Shown here piece by piece: positions 44,789 to 56,517 of a stretch of 64,000 bases of DNA (positions are counted from its first letter, which is position 1; each line of letters opens with the position of its first letter). The notes beneath the pieces are model-generated. The model saw nothing but the letters and a program-made list of their open reading frames with translations. It was not told where the DNA came from and searched no databases. A program made the position numbers and the translations under genes. Source of the DNA: Cryptomeria japonica (Eukaryota > Streptophyta > Pinopsida > Cupressales > Cupressaceae); the NCBI RefSeq assembly GCF_030272615.1, contig NW_026729308.1:43540-107539 (forward strand), read 5' to 3'.

Positions 44789-45902
44789 TTAGTTATATGA
44801 ATAATCTCCTACCGGTGGAGGGTTACCCTGTTCTACCGGTGCAAAGACAGATTCATCAATTCTCTGATCTTTCTTCTTAATCCATTGTTATAAAATTCTT
44901 GCTTGATTTCATCCACTATTTCATTGCCTTTGTCATTAGTTTCTTTATTATTCACCAACACAATCTTACTTCTACAAAATCTTGCAATATGCCCAATCTT
45001 GTTACATGCATAACAAGTTACATTGTTCCTCTGAATAGCTTTTCCATAACCTTGACCAATTTGTGTTCTGCATTGTTTAGATAAGTGTCCAAATCTACCA
45101 CAAGCATAGCATTTTACATTCATTCTGCAATTGTATGAGTTATGTCCAATTTTATTGCATTTAGAACATTCATTGGTGGGTAAATTTGTATTCTGATTAT
45201 TCCTAAATCTGCACTTACTTTCTCTATGACCAAATTTGTTGCAATTAAAACATTTTACATTGAATTTAAAGGCATTAGTTTGTCTTACCGGTTTGCTATG
45301 ATCTTGATTGTTTGTAGTCCCAAAACTTTCTCATGTTCAAATCCAAGTCCAATTGTATCTCCATCAGGTTTCTGACTTTTCAGCATATCATCAAGCTTCT
45401 CTGAACTTTTCTTGAATTTGTCTTTGTATTCATTTGCAGTGACCAACTCAATTTCCAGAATGCTAACTTGTCTCATAAGTTCCTCTTTATCATGTTGCAT
45501 GTGAATAAAATCTATTTTAAGTATATTATTTTCATGACCATGCCTCAAATTTTCATCAGCTCTTTCATTAAGTCTTCTGGTCAAATCTTCTTGATTTCTC
45601 TTTCTGTCTTCAATATCCTTACATAGCCTCATGGTTATATTTTGCATTTCATTCTTCATGTTAGTGTTCTCCTATCTCAATTTTACTAAAATATCTCTAA
45701 GAGTTTCATTTTCATCATCATCTTGTTTCTGCATTTGCTCACAAAGTTCCTTCCTCTTATTTTGTTCCATAACAAGGTTCTCTTGAAGTGCTTTAATGAA
45801 TTCCTGGGCAGTTCTGTGATCATCTTCTAGTTTGATATTCTTCAATTTTTCTATGTCAATATCTTCAAGAGCTCCTTCTAACTGTTGTCTCAAACTTCCC
45901 AT
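44789..45902 (-). pseudogene. NA ORF1, copy B: coiled coil plus four CCHC knuckles
   Basis: From MGSLRQQLEGAL at 45902. Coiled coil over 45285-45860, then four knuckles with all Cys and His kept: CFNCNKFGHRESKC (about 45240), CSKCNKIGHNSYNC (about 45150), CYACGRFGHLSKQC (about 45095) and CYACNKIGHIARFC (about 45000). A one-base frameshift near 45330 and a TAG near 45672 inactivate it. The retention of all sixteen ligands in an old copy shows that this number of knuckles is the ancestral state. Confidence 0.72.
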
Positions 45903-45973
45903 TAGTACCGATTTTAGAATATTCCTCAAGCTATTAGGCTTCTACAAATAGAGGACTAGGCTTTGATACCAAT

Positions 45974-46842
45974 TGTTAGATGCTATGAAAATCCCAAAGA
46001 CACTAAGAGGGGGGATGAATCAATGTGTAACCGGTGGATGAATATTTGAACTTATTTGCAACTTTACAACTTGCATTAATATACCAGTAAAAAAATAATA
46101 ATGCAGTAAAGAGAAACAAAAATACAATCATCAATGCACACCATAACATAAATATTTTTGGTGAGGAAACCCGATAAGTGAAAAACCTCAATGGGATTTG
46201 TGACCCACAATATTTACTCACTAGCCAATATGAATAAATATTACTTATACAATAGGGGCCTGCACATGCAGGAAGGCCAACAACCTTGAGCTCACGACTG
46301 AACAATAGATAGGAGTCCCACTGACTACAAATGGATAGTTAAATCCAAATACAATGTACTACTTTAAAATAGCATCTGCAATGCCTGATTCATTATCGGT
46401 TTAATCTCAAACAAATACCTTAACGAGAAACCTTGCAAGTGAATAACCTTCACTCTTCTCTGCTTCTTATTCGCTCTTCAAAATAGATACATCAAAGTGC
46501 ATAAACAACTATCCTACAATATCTCATATATCACTCATTACATTGCCTTATTACATCTCTACCACATTACAAAATGACTTACAAGATATCATACATATAT
46601 GAATCTTTATAATACATGAAGTTGGCTATACAAATATATTTTACAATACAAAACATTACTGTTCCAATTCGGCTGAGAGTGTCGGTATGATCTGTTGTCG
46701 GTGTAGACTAGATGCCAGTGTGAAGTGTCTACCAGTGCCGGTAAATGATATATATTGCCTATGTAACTTGTGAACCATAATACCAGTTGGTTGCCATCAA
46801 TGACAACATCAACTATTCTCATCTAAGTGTATAATGCCAACA
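45974..46842 (-). repeat. LTR3 of the NA tandem (5' LTR of copy B)
   Basis: Plus strand tgttagatgc ... gccaaca, 869 bases, homologous along its length to LTR2. Primer-binding site on its left, foreign Copia-3 sequence on its right. The G-rich box is shortened to AAGAGGGGGGATGAATCA (about 46005-46022). Confidence 0.85.
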
Positions 46843-49800
46843 AAAAGTAGTCTTAAGCAGAGGTTTAGTAAAGATTTCTGCAAGCTACTCCTTGGTAGAA
46901 ACATGCTCTAATATCACATCTTTACTCTGCACTTTTTCTCTCAATAAATGATACTTCAATTCAACATGCTATGTCCTAGCATGAATCATCAGGTTTTTTG
47001 AAATATTTATGGCACTTGTGTTGTCGCATAAGATCTTTACTGGTTGAGAAAACTTCATCTTGAGTCCCTCCAAAATGTGTTTCATCCAGATAGCATGGGT
47101 ACAATTCATATATGCTGCAACATACTCAGCTTCAGTAGTAGACTGAGATATGCAACTCTCCTTCTTTCTACTCTAAGATAGAAGCCTCATCCAAGAAAGA
47201 AATCTCCACCGGGTGTGCTTTTTCTATCATCAACATTACCTACCCAATCTGCATTTGTATACACCTTTAAATCAAAGTTAACTACATATGGATACCATAA
47301 ATAATAGTCAACAATACCTTTCAAATATCTGAATATTCTCTTGGTTGCTATTAGGTGTGTTTCTTTTGGATTCTTCTGAAATCTTGCAACTAGACCAACA
47401 GCATGAGCTATATCCGGCCTACTATGAACAACATAGTGAAACTTCCCTATCATTGACGTGTACTCCTTTTCATCAACAAACTTGGATTCATCTTCCTTAG
47501 ACAATTTACAACCTGTAACCATTTGTGTCCCAACTGGTTTACAGTCACTCATACCAAATGTCTTTAACACCTCTTTCACATACTTAGACTCTGTGATAAA
47601 AATACCATTTTTCATCTGCTAAATTTGCAAGCCTATGGATTTTTTAATCTCTCCCACTAGAGACATTTCAAATTCATTTTTCATTTCATTTCAAAGTCAT
47701 TGCTCATGTCATCATTGCCTCCAAATATAATATCATCTACAAACACTTCACTCACAAGTATCTTAACTCCTTTAGATTTGAGATATATGTTGCTATCTTC
47801 ACTGGTTCTCTAAAAACCTATCTTCATCAGGTGTGAATGTAGCCTCTCATACCATGCTCTCAGTGCTTGCTTCAAACCATATAATTCTTTGTGCAATTTA
47901 CATACCATATCTCTATCATTAGTCAAAGCATAGCAATCTGGTTGCTCAATGTATAGTTCCTCTTTTGGTATTCCATTTAGAAATGTTGACTTCACATCCA
48001 TTTGATATACTTTGAATCCCTTATGTGCTGCAAAATAAAGTAAAGTCCTGACACCTTCAAGTCTAGCAACTAGTGCAAAAGTCTCACCATAGTCTTCTCC
48101 TTCTTCCTATGCATAACTTTTACAAACCAATCTAGGCATGTTTCATACTACTACTCCATCTTCATTTAGCTTGTTCCTGAACACCCACTTAGTACCTATC
48201 ACATTCTTATTCACCAGTCTGGGTACTAGGGTCCATGTGTTATTCTTCTCAATTTTATCTAGCTCCTCCTCCATAGCTTTGATCAAATGATCATCACCAA
48301 ATGATTCCTTGGCAGTTCTAGGCTCAATAGTGCAGATCATGCAAAAAAAATCTCTAATTATTCTTCTAATTAGCACTCCAACATCTTTATCTCCAATAAT
48401 CTGGGTAGGATTATGATTGAGTCTCACATACCTCAAAATAACATGACCATTATCTTCAGGTTCTTCATTATCATCATTAGATTCTACTTCAACCTGTTGT
48501 GATTGGACTGGCATATCAACATTGTCTTTACCAGTTTCAGGTTTCATCGGTTCTGGTTCCAAAAATAGAATGCAAGGATCTTCTTGTTTTTTCTCCACAC
48601 TAGCTTCCCTTGAGACTTCAGGATTCTCATCCACTCGAACATCAACACTTTCAATGATTCTTTGAGTTCAGTTGTTGTAACATTTATAGGCCTTACTCTT
48701 GGTGGTGTTGCCAAGAAATATGCCTTCATCACTCTTAGCCTCAAACTTGTTGGCATAGTCACCTCTCTTAATAAATAATTTACTACCAAATATCTTAAAA
48801 TAACTGACATTAGGTGATCTACCATACCAGTATTCATAAGGAGTCTTTTCCTTACCTCTTTTTACCAATATCCGATTCATGGTGTACATAGTTGTACTGA
48901 CAGCTTCTCTCCAGAAATTTTTTGCTACACCTCCTTGAATCAACATCGTTCTAGAAACTTCAACAACTGACCGATTTTTCCTCTTTGCAATACCATTCTG
49001 TTGTGGTATCCTCGATGTAGAAAGCTTCCTTTTGATGCCATTTGTTTCACAATACCTAGTGAATTCCTCAGAAGTAAATTCACTGCCTTTATCCATCCTC
49101 AGACACTATCTTCATGCCACTTTCCTTTTTTTCTAAGGCCCTAAATGCCTTGAACTTGCCAAAATATTCTAACTTATCCTTTAGGAATGTGACCACAGAG
49201 ATCTGTATGAACCAGATCTAAAAAGTGTTCTGCTGAGAAGGATTTTCTCTTGAAAGTTGAGGTTGTCATCTTTCCTAACTGGCATTCCTTGCACAGAGTG
49301 TTAACTGGTTTGTCCAATTCTAGAAAACCTCTCACAAACTTGGAATTACTCAATTCAACAATGTTATCAAAATTTATATGACAAAATGTCCTATTCCAAA
49401 GCCAGCTATCATCTATCTTAGCAATTGAACAATTGTTGACTTTAGGATTCAAGTGAAATAGGTTATCTTTAGTCTGCTTGCTGGTTGGAATCAGTTCACC
49501 TTTGCTCCCATAGATTTTGCACATACCATTCTTAAACTCTAATGGATAACCTCTCTCATTGAGTTGTGCAACACTCAGAAGATTGTGCTTTAATCCTTCA
49601 ACCCAGTAGAAATCATCCACACTGCTCATTCCATTTAGAGAAATAGTTCCCTTACCTTTTACCATGCAGGGTGAGTCATTACTAAATCTTACAACTCCTC
49701 CATCAAATTCCTTAAAAGAAAGAAATGTGTTCTTGTCACCAGTCATGTGGTGTGAACAACCACTATCAATGATCCAATCATCAGAACTATCCATGTGAGA

Positions 49801-50004
49801 CACAAATGCCTTTTGATAAGATGTCTTCTCTTTGATGGCAATAAAGACAATTTCTTCATTATCATCACCCTCATATTCCTCATCAGTGATACCACCATCA
49901 ACAATAATAAGACAATCTGTTTTGCCTTTACCTTTGTGCTTCTTAAACTTGTCACGCTTATGCTCATTGTCACCATTAGGACAGTTTAGCTTCAATGTGT
50001 CCAA
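46843..50004 (-). pseudogene. Copia-3 pol: protease, integrase, RT, RNase H, broken
   Basis: In order from 50004: protease with intact IDSGCSHHMTGD (about 49745-49785) and EGLKHNLLSVAQL; integrase zinc region with CHINFDNIV and CKECQLGKM (about 49280-49390); integrase core (49096-48668) with SEFTSEEFTRYCETNG and RIPQQNGIAKRKN; RT with [16 protein letters not shown] and [10 protein letters not shown] (48143-48300) and VKSTFLNGIPKEELY (47810-48001); RT end and RNase H (47615-46843) with RPDIAHAVGLVARF and FDLKVYTNADWVG. Frameshifts lie near 49140, 48660 and 47700 and a small deletion occurs around 47690. The segment with the RT YVDD box is damaged. It is truncated before the stop codon. Confidence 0.82.
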
Positions 50005-50815
50005 TCTTGTTACATGTAAATAATTTCAAAGGTAGTTTACCTCTGTACTTACTGGTACCTCTAGACAACTGCTTAGCCAACAATGCTTCCATATCAACAA
50101 GACTATCTTCATCATCAACATCTCTACTGGATCTAGATTAATAACTATGAATGACATCTCTACTTTTCCTCACAGATGGGTTAGAAACTGAAGCTCTAAA
50201 TGTAGACTCAGATTTCTGAGAACTAGCATCATAACCATTTAATTCAAAATCAGTAAGCTTACCAATGATGGAATACAGAGTTACCTTAGTTTTGTCAATT
50301 GACTTTATCTCCTGAATGGCTGCAACTCGGATAGTGTAGACCGATAGCAGGGTTCTCAACACTTTGCTAATCACTATGGCATCTTCAACATTACCACCAA
50401 CACTCTTAATCTGATTGACTATCTCTTTTATCCTCTGACCATACGGTTGGATATTTTCACCTTCAACCATCCGCATGTCATCAAATTTTCCTCTTAGACT
50501 CTCTTCTTTGGAAATCTTCACATTCTCATCACCACTATAGATTTCTTTAAGTTTCTTCCATACCTGAAAAGCAGTCTCTAGACCATGGACATCAACATAT
50601 TCTGCATCAAACAAAGAACTAATAATAGCCTCTAGAGCTTGATTGTTTTCTTGTTTCTCTTTCTTTTAATCATCAGTCATAGTCCCACTAGGTGCAACAT
50701 ATTGAGTAAAAAAATGTTCCTATTATTAACTTCTAGGACTCTTGATATAAATTTTCATTCTATCACTCCATATCATGTAGTTCCCTCTGTTAAACTTTGG
50801 GCCTTCCTTCTTCAT
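50005..50815 (-). pseudogene. Copia-3 gag, broken
   Basis: Starts MKKEGPKFNRGNYMIW at 50815, the same opening as Copia-1 gag. The UBN2-type capsid region is open over 50138-50614 (GKFDDMRMVEGENIQ, VLRTLLSVYTIRVAAIQEI). The zinc knuckle near 50000-50035 reads TCNKIGHIEAKLS: the first and last Cys are gone, so RNA binding would be lost. At least two stops occur. Followed by pol in a different frame. Confidence 0.8.
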
Positions 50816-50874
50816 CAGGATCTACAAGATCTCTACCTCAAGTTGTAAGACTTAGACCTCAAAGGACCTGTAAT

Positions 50875-50887
50875 GCTCTGATACCCA
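50875..50887 (-). other. Primer-binding site of Copia-3
   Basis: The plus strand reads gctctgataccca, the iMet-type site with one inserted C. Confidence 0.85.
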
Positions 50888-50891
50888 TTGA

Positions 50892-52361
50892 TGGTATAAT
50901 GAAATAATAAAGATCCTTTCAACTACTGAGAGGGGGGTGAATCAGTAGATAGAAAACTTGATATACTTTCACCAAACATAAAATCAACCTCTCAAGACAA
51001 ATACTAAACTGACTAGTTTCATTACTGAACTTCAAATGCAATAATACTGACAAGATTAACTCATTGACTGTTATAATAGATTAATAGTGAAACATCTTGA
51101 AACTTACAAAACCTTTTATCTTGATCATTCAAACACTTTACTTGATAGTAGTTAAAATATGTTTCAGTTTGTTTTCAGTTTTCATAACAAATCAAAGTGG
51201 ATTTAGCAATTAAGCAATTCAATAATAAACATAACCACAAAAACATTCACCACTTGACACAATATTTTTGACGTGGAAACCAAAATGGGAAAAACCACAA
51301 TGGGGATGAATACCCACAAGTATTCTAAACTCTTTAGAAGTTTTCCCTGTTAGGATCTTAACCTGTTAAATCTTTACAAAAAGTCTTGTTAAGAACAAAT
51401 CCTGTTAGGGACCACCCGGTTAAGGGAATGAGTATAATGCCCTATTAAAAGAAATACCCTATTAGGAGTAACCTCAGTGGACGATTTAGAATCCAATCTA
51501 ATTGATCACCTGGTTAGAGGATTTGAATAAAGAAGCTTGTTAGAGCTTACCCAGTTAGGGGATTTAACTACTATAATTGTTAGAAAATAATAGGGGTTTG
51601 TTGATCTATTTGAATAGAACTACACTTGCTTGTTCAGATCTTTTTCATGCTCCTATCTGCCATTACACATACTGTAGATATATTATTAGGTTCGGCAACC
51701 ACTCTCTCACTCTCAATTACAAGTTTTCCAACACACAAACAAAATAACTCATCGACCTTATAAATAAATCATCAGGTCGGTAACACATCACAAACCTAAA
51801 CATCTCAGAGAGATTACAAACAAGTCAGTTTAAGTATGATCGTTCGATTACATAGAAATCCATGCACATCACTCAAGATATTCTTGAACTCTGCTTGATT
51901 ACCGCTTCATCGAACTCTATAACTCATCACACGGTTTGCATTAGATGCAACAAACTTGCTCATTCCCAAGACAAAAACCGTTGTCTTTACGTGCCAATTA
52001 AACATTTAAAACATTCATCAATCAACATGCATACGTGTCATAATCTTTGTCTTTCACCATTTGATCATAATCTTCTTCAACTCTATCAATTAGGGTTTGG
52101 ACATCTTCTATAGGTAGGGTTACTGGTTCAACTCTCCATAACATAAGTAATACCATTTTCCAATACAAAATCCTCCTACCAATTCCATTACCATTTTCTA
52201 GCTCCTCCTACCAATTTGCAATACAATATTAACACCATCATTACAATATCATAAGTTGACATCTTAACATCATAACTGGTTTATTGACATCAATGACAAC
52301 ATAACATATCATTGATGCAATCTTCAAGCAAAATACCAACAATCTCCAACTTATGCCAACA
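50892..52361 (-). repeat. 5' LTR of Copia-3
   Basis: Plus strand tggtataatg ... atgccaaca. Contains GAGAGGGGGGTGAATCAG (about 50929-50946), ACGTGGAAACC...GGGAAAAACCACAATGGGG (about 51272-51305), and an array of GTTAGGGACCACCCGGTTAAGGG-like words (about 51340-51570; shown only in part). The outer end could be taken at 52341 (accaaca), but the solo copy also extends about 20 bases further, so I place it at 52361. Confidence 0.78.
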
Positions 52362-52365
52362 CTAT

Positions 52366-53890
52366 TGTGGATCTAACAGTAGGGTACACAATATTATCAT
52401 TGATGGATGGCTTCTCTGTCTATAACCAAATCAAAATAGCTCCAAAGGATTAAGAGAAAACTCCATTCACCTATCCATGGGGAACATATTATTGGAATGT
52501 CATGCCTTTTGGATTGAAAAATGTTGGTGCAACTTATCAAAGAGCCATGACAACAATATTCCATGACATGATGCATACTTTCATGGAGGATTATATGGCT
52601 GATTTGATAGCTAAATCATTCACTAGAGAAGAACACCTGGGCATACTAGATAATATATTTCAACGATTGGAGCAATTAAAGGTCAGATTAAACCCTAAAA
52701 AGTGTGTCTTCAGGGTCACATCTAGAAAACTGTTGGGAGACATTGTATTAGAAAAGGGCATTGAAGTATATCCAATAAAGGTCCAAGCTATCATGGAGAT
52801 GCCACCTCCTAAAAACATTAGCTGACTATGATCTTTGCAGGGTAGGCTACAATCCATCAGATGATTCATCACTCAGTTAGTAGATAAATGTCTTCCATTC
52901 AATCATCCGCTTCATAAGAATATACCTTTCAGATGTGAAGACAAATGTGCAGAATGATTCCACCAGCTCAAATAATATCTAATGAGTCCACCAGTTTTGG
53001 TACCACCCATAGCAGGCAAGCCACTCATTCTCTATATATCAATAACAAAAGTATTATTGGGGGCACTGCTAATAGAGATAGATCCAATAGGGAAAGAAAG
53101 GGCTATCTATTACATTAGTAGGACTTTGAATGGATATGAACACAATTTTACATTCATCAAAAAGGCTTTCTTAGCAGTGGTATTTTCCTCTCAAAAGTAC
53201 TGCCACTATATGCTAGCCCACACAATCAAGCTGGTAGAAAAGATTGATCCTCTAAAGTATATACTCATCAAGGTAGCTCTCACAGGAAGATTAGCTAAAT
53301 GGGTCATGATTCTAATTGAGTTTGATATTCAATACACAAAATGATAGGCTATCAAAGGATAAGCAATTGCAGATCAATTGGCAGAATCATCACTACCAAA
53401 CCAACAACCACTACAAGTGGAATATCTAGATATGGATGTGCTCACTATCATACCCAAGAAATGGACCCTATACTTTTATGGATCCTATACGCAACATGAA
53501 TCGGGTGTTGACATCCTATTCATCACTCCAGAAGGGGCACACAATTCCAAAATCTTATAGACTAATGTTTCCATGCACCAACAATATTGCTGAATGTGAA
53601 GCCCTGGTAACCGGAATCAAAGTGGTTGTAGAATGGATAATCACATAATTAAGAGTCTATGTGGATTATTAGTTAGTTATCAACCAGATCAATATTGACT
53701 ATCAGACAAAAGATGATAAGCTAATGCCTTACAAGAGAATGGTGGATGAATTCAAAAAATACTTTGTGCACATCACCTTTGATAAAATTCCAAGATTAGA
53801 CAACAGACCTGTTGATGCAATGGCCACTATCACCACACTTCTACAAATTCTAGATAAATAGAATCATTACGAATTGCTGGTGGAGAAATC
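52366..53890 (+). pseudogene. Ty3/gypsy (Tat-type) pol fragment: RT and two RNase H domains
   Basis: Plus-strand fragment without LTRs. RT: PFTYPWGTYYWNVMPFGLKN and GATYQRAM (about 52468-52550), then DYMADLIAKS in place of the YVDDL active site (Val and first Asp changed), LNPKKCVF and EVYPIKVQAIMEMP. First RNase H (52982-53344): PLILYISITKVLLGALL, RAIYYISRTLNGYE, LAKWVMILIEFDIQY. Second, archaeal-type RNase H (about 53445-53840): KKWTLYFYGSYTQ, where the usual Asp of FDGS is Tyr, then NNIAECEAL and VDAMATITTLLQ. Two RNase H domains are diagnostic of the Tat/Ogre lineage. It is broken by several stops and one frame change near 53560, and has lost catalytic residues. It may belong with the same lineage as the gag-pro at 549-3500, but the copies do not overlap. 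Confidence 0.82.
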
Positions 53891-54054
53891 ACCTCTCTAT
53901 GGGATGCGGAATTGTCATAGGTTGGGAAAGCGATTTCTCCACCAGCAATTCATAATTATTCTATTTATCTGGAATTTGTAGAAGTGTGGCGATAGTGGCC
54001 ATTGTATCAACAGGTCTGTTGTCTAATCTTGGAATTTTATCAAAGGTGATGTGC
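53768..54054. repeat. 123-base inverted duplication with 41-base spacer
   Basis: 53768-53890 is repeated as its reverse complement at 53932-54054, with 5 mismatches by eye, almost all transitions. The arms are the end of the second RNase H coding region. The right arm stops exactly where the truncated LTR of element F begins (54055). Confidence 0.92.
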
Positions 54055-54676
54055 TAGGTTATTGCGGTTCAATCTGTGTTGTAGATCTTCCTCTTGATTT
54101 TCTATTGTTGTAGATCTTCAAAAAACTTCATGCATGACATACCAATCATCTATGCATCTCCAGCTCATCGGTATCCTTCATTTAATAATTCTTTTATTCA
54201 TCCAATGCGTTTTGTTACAACTCGGTTGTTACTCAGTTAATACTAAACTTCACTCGGTAGACATTCTGCCTTCTTTAACCAATATCGATAACATTAGGGT
54301 TTACCAACTAGGTTCTTTGCTCGGTAACATAGAACAGTATTAAACTTACATTCATGAACATATGTAGGATATCAAAATAATCAAAACAACATGATCTCAT
54401 AATTTTCTAGCTCGGTAATAGTTGCCCATTGAATAACTTATTTCTCCCCTTCATTCTCACATTCTTTCTGTGTCACTTACTAACATCTTAATACTCATCA
54501 AAACATAATTCTTAAGATATGGCAACATCATACTGAATCAGAAAATCAATTTCTTGATATCAATGACAAAATAATATTATTAAGACAATAAACATCCTTA
54601 ATCAATTATATCAACAACCTTCTCAATATCCTTATTGAAATGCTAACAATCTCCAATTGTAACTGAAATGCCAACA
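54055..54676 (-). repeat. 3' LTR of element F, truncated
   Basis: Equivalent to about 57361-58006 of the 5' LTR. The part with the G-rich box is absent; the cut coincides with the end of the inverted duplication at 54054. The outer end (gccaaca) is followed by the polypurine complement atatccccctttggc. Confidence 0.85.
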
Positions 54677-55064
54677 ATATCCCCCTTTGGCATTGATGGA
54701 AAAACCAATTTGATTTGTTCCAGATGATTCAGATTCAGATTGTTGTTAGACTTCTCCATGTTATCCTTGAGCTGTTAACTCCCCCTTTCTTTGGTCTTTT
54801 CAATGTAGTCTTTTCCCCCAGTCAACAGTCTTCTCCCCCTTTGACAACAATGCCAAAAAGTAAAAAAACTAAAGCATGATTTCTTCCTCTGAGAAGTGAT
54901 GTCCTTGCTGGTTAAAATGTACCATCTTAGTCACGATCAGAGCAACTTGTCTTCAATTCCTGTATCCTGCACAACTCTAGAAAACCTTCTAAAGGTGTAA
55001 ATCAGCATCAACTCATAAAAAGTATTCTGTAGAGTCATCGAATTGATGCTTTCACTGAACTCTA
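54677..55064 (-). other. 3' non-coding region of element F with three polypurine tracts
   Basis: Tract complements at 54677-54695 (atatccccctttggcattg), about 54780-54795 (ctccccctttctttgg) and about 54830-54850 (tctccccctttgacaac). No gene. Counterpart of 5272-5675. Confidence 0.8.
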
Positions 55065-56472
55065 TTAGTAAGTAGAAGATAGGGGTAGGACCCCTAACTT
55101 GCTTCTAAGATACTCAAAAATGTCCCTTGGCAGTGGCTTTGTGAAGATGTCTACAATTTGTTCCTTTGTGCTAACATACTCCAACACAACTTTCTTTTCT
55201 TGAACTTCTTCTCTACATTAATGATACTTTATAGAGATATGGTTCATCTTAGAGTGCATTACCAGATTCTTTGAAATGTTAATAACACTAGTATTATCAC
55301 AGAATATAGTTACTGGCTTGGTAACTTTCTCATTTATAGCTTCCAACAATTGTTTGATCCATGCTATATTTGTGCAATTCAATACTGCAGCGACATATTC
55401 AGCTTCTGTTGTTGACTGTGAAATGCATCCTTGTTTCTTGCTAAGCCAACTAACTAGCCTTTCTCCCAAAAAGAAAGCTTTGCCACTTGTGCTTTTCCTA
55501 TCATCAATATTTCCTGCCCAATCAGCATCAGTATAGACTTTCAAATCAAAATCATTCCTCTTTTCATAAACTAAGCCATAATCTTCAGTGCCTCTCAGGT
55601 ATCTGAAAATTTGCTTGATTGTTGTCATATGGGTTTCTTTAGGATCCACAGAAAATCTTGCAACAATACCTACTGCATGTGCTATATCCAGTCTATTGTG
55701 TACATCAAATTGCAACTTTCCAATCATAGATCGATAAAGTGTCTCATCAATAGATGCAGATTCATCATTCTTTGATAGTTTATAGCTGGTAGTCATTAGA
55801 TTCACCAAGATGAAAAGAACTAAATGCAGATTCAACTATATTTATCGAAGTCCCACTGTTATCAAAATTACTTAACTCAAATGCATGTAGCTTACCGATA
55901 GTAGCATCTAAGGAGACTGGCATGTTTGGTACAGACCTTAATTCATTGATTACAGAGACTCGAATGGCATAAGCATGTAGAAGTGTTCTCAACAACTTAC
56001 TTGTTACATCCTTTTCTTCAATAGTTCCTTCTACTCCTTTGATTTGATTGACAATTTCCTTTAACCTTGTACTATATTGTCTTATGTTCTCACCTTCATT
56101 CATTCTCATGGATTCAAGTTGACCTCTTAGACTATCCACTTTTTCTCTTTGAACATGTTCATCACCACCATACATAGATAAGAGCTTGGTCTACATCACC
56201 TTTGCATCATTACAGCCTTCTAGATCATTAAACTCTAAGTTGGTCAATGTTGATGTTATTTCAATCATTGCTTGAGTGTGTTCTTGATTTGCCTTTATCT
56301 CTTCCATTGTCATCGGGTAGGTGCTCGGTGCAATGTAATGATTCTCCAAATAATATGTAGCATATTCTTCAATTCCTGATAAGTGCAGCTTCATTCTTTT
56401 CTGCCATGTGGAGAAACTGGACTTGTTCAGCTTTGGTGCATCCCTCTTATACATCTTTGGATCTTGCCTCAA
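55065..56472 (-). pseudogene. Element F gag joined to RT end/RNase H by deletion
   Basis: Gag (56472-55780) starts MRQDPKMYKRDAPKLNKSSF, with a TAG at 56191 where TGG is expected (KVW-TKLL), then SLRGQLESMRMNEGENIRQY and LLRTLLHAYAIRVSVINEL. At about 55800 the sequence passes directly into the RT connection (SIDETLYRSMIGKLQFD, RLDIAHAVGIVARF) and RNase H (FDLKVYTDADWAGN, STTEAEYVAAVLNC, FCDNTSVINISKN, KPLPRDIFEYLRSKLGV). No zinc knuckle, protease, integrase or RT catalytic core remains. RNase H keeps Asp, Glu and Asp in their usual places and is open for about 200 codons. Two stops follow SIKYH (near 55218). The whole reads as a gag-RNase H deletion derivative. Confidence 0.85.
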
Positions 56473-56517
56473 GTGCCTTTAAACTTTACTTCCTGAGTCC
56501 AAAGCTCTAATACCAAT

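Larger units (their letters stand above)
42327..45973 (-). mobile_element. NA copy B, 5' portion of the internal region
   Basis: Continuation of copy B after the insertion of copy C. From the right: primer-binding site complement with one mismatch (gctttgatacca, 45960-45971), ORF1 (44789-45902), spacer, and the first two thirds of ORF2 (42327-44485). Confidence 0.8.
46843..52361 (-). mobile_element. Copia-3: Sirevirus-like Copia element lacking its 3' end
   Basis: Minus-strand element with 5' LTR (50892-52361), primer-binding site (50875-50887), gag and pol. Pol is cut at 46843, inside the end of RNase H, by the NA tandem, and no 3' LTR is found. Its LTR family supplied the solo LTR at 15236. 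Proteins are close to those of Copia-1 but the LTRs are clearly different. Confidence 0.85.

Noticed and set aside
52342-52361. Short tail beyond accaaca (52341) as a polypurine tract of a second element, implying another tandem.
   Set aside because: The solo LTR at 15236-16617 has the same kind of tail before its flank, so the tail is better explained as the true end of this LTR family.
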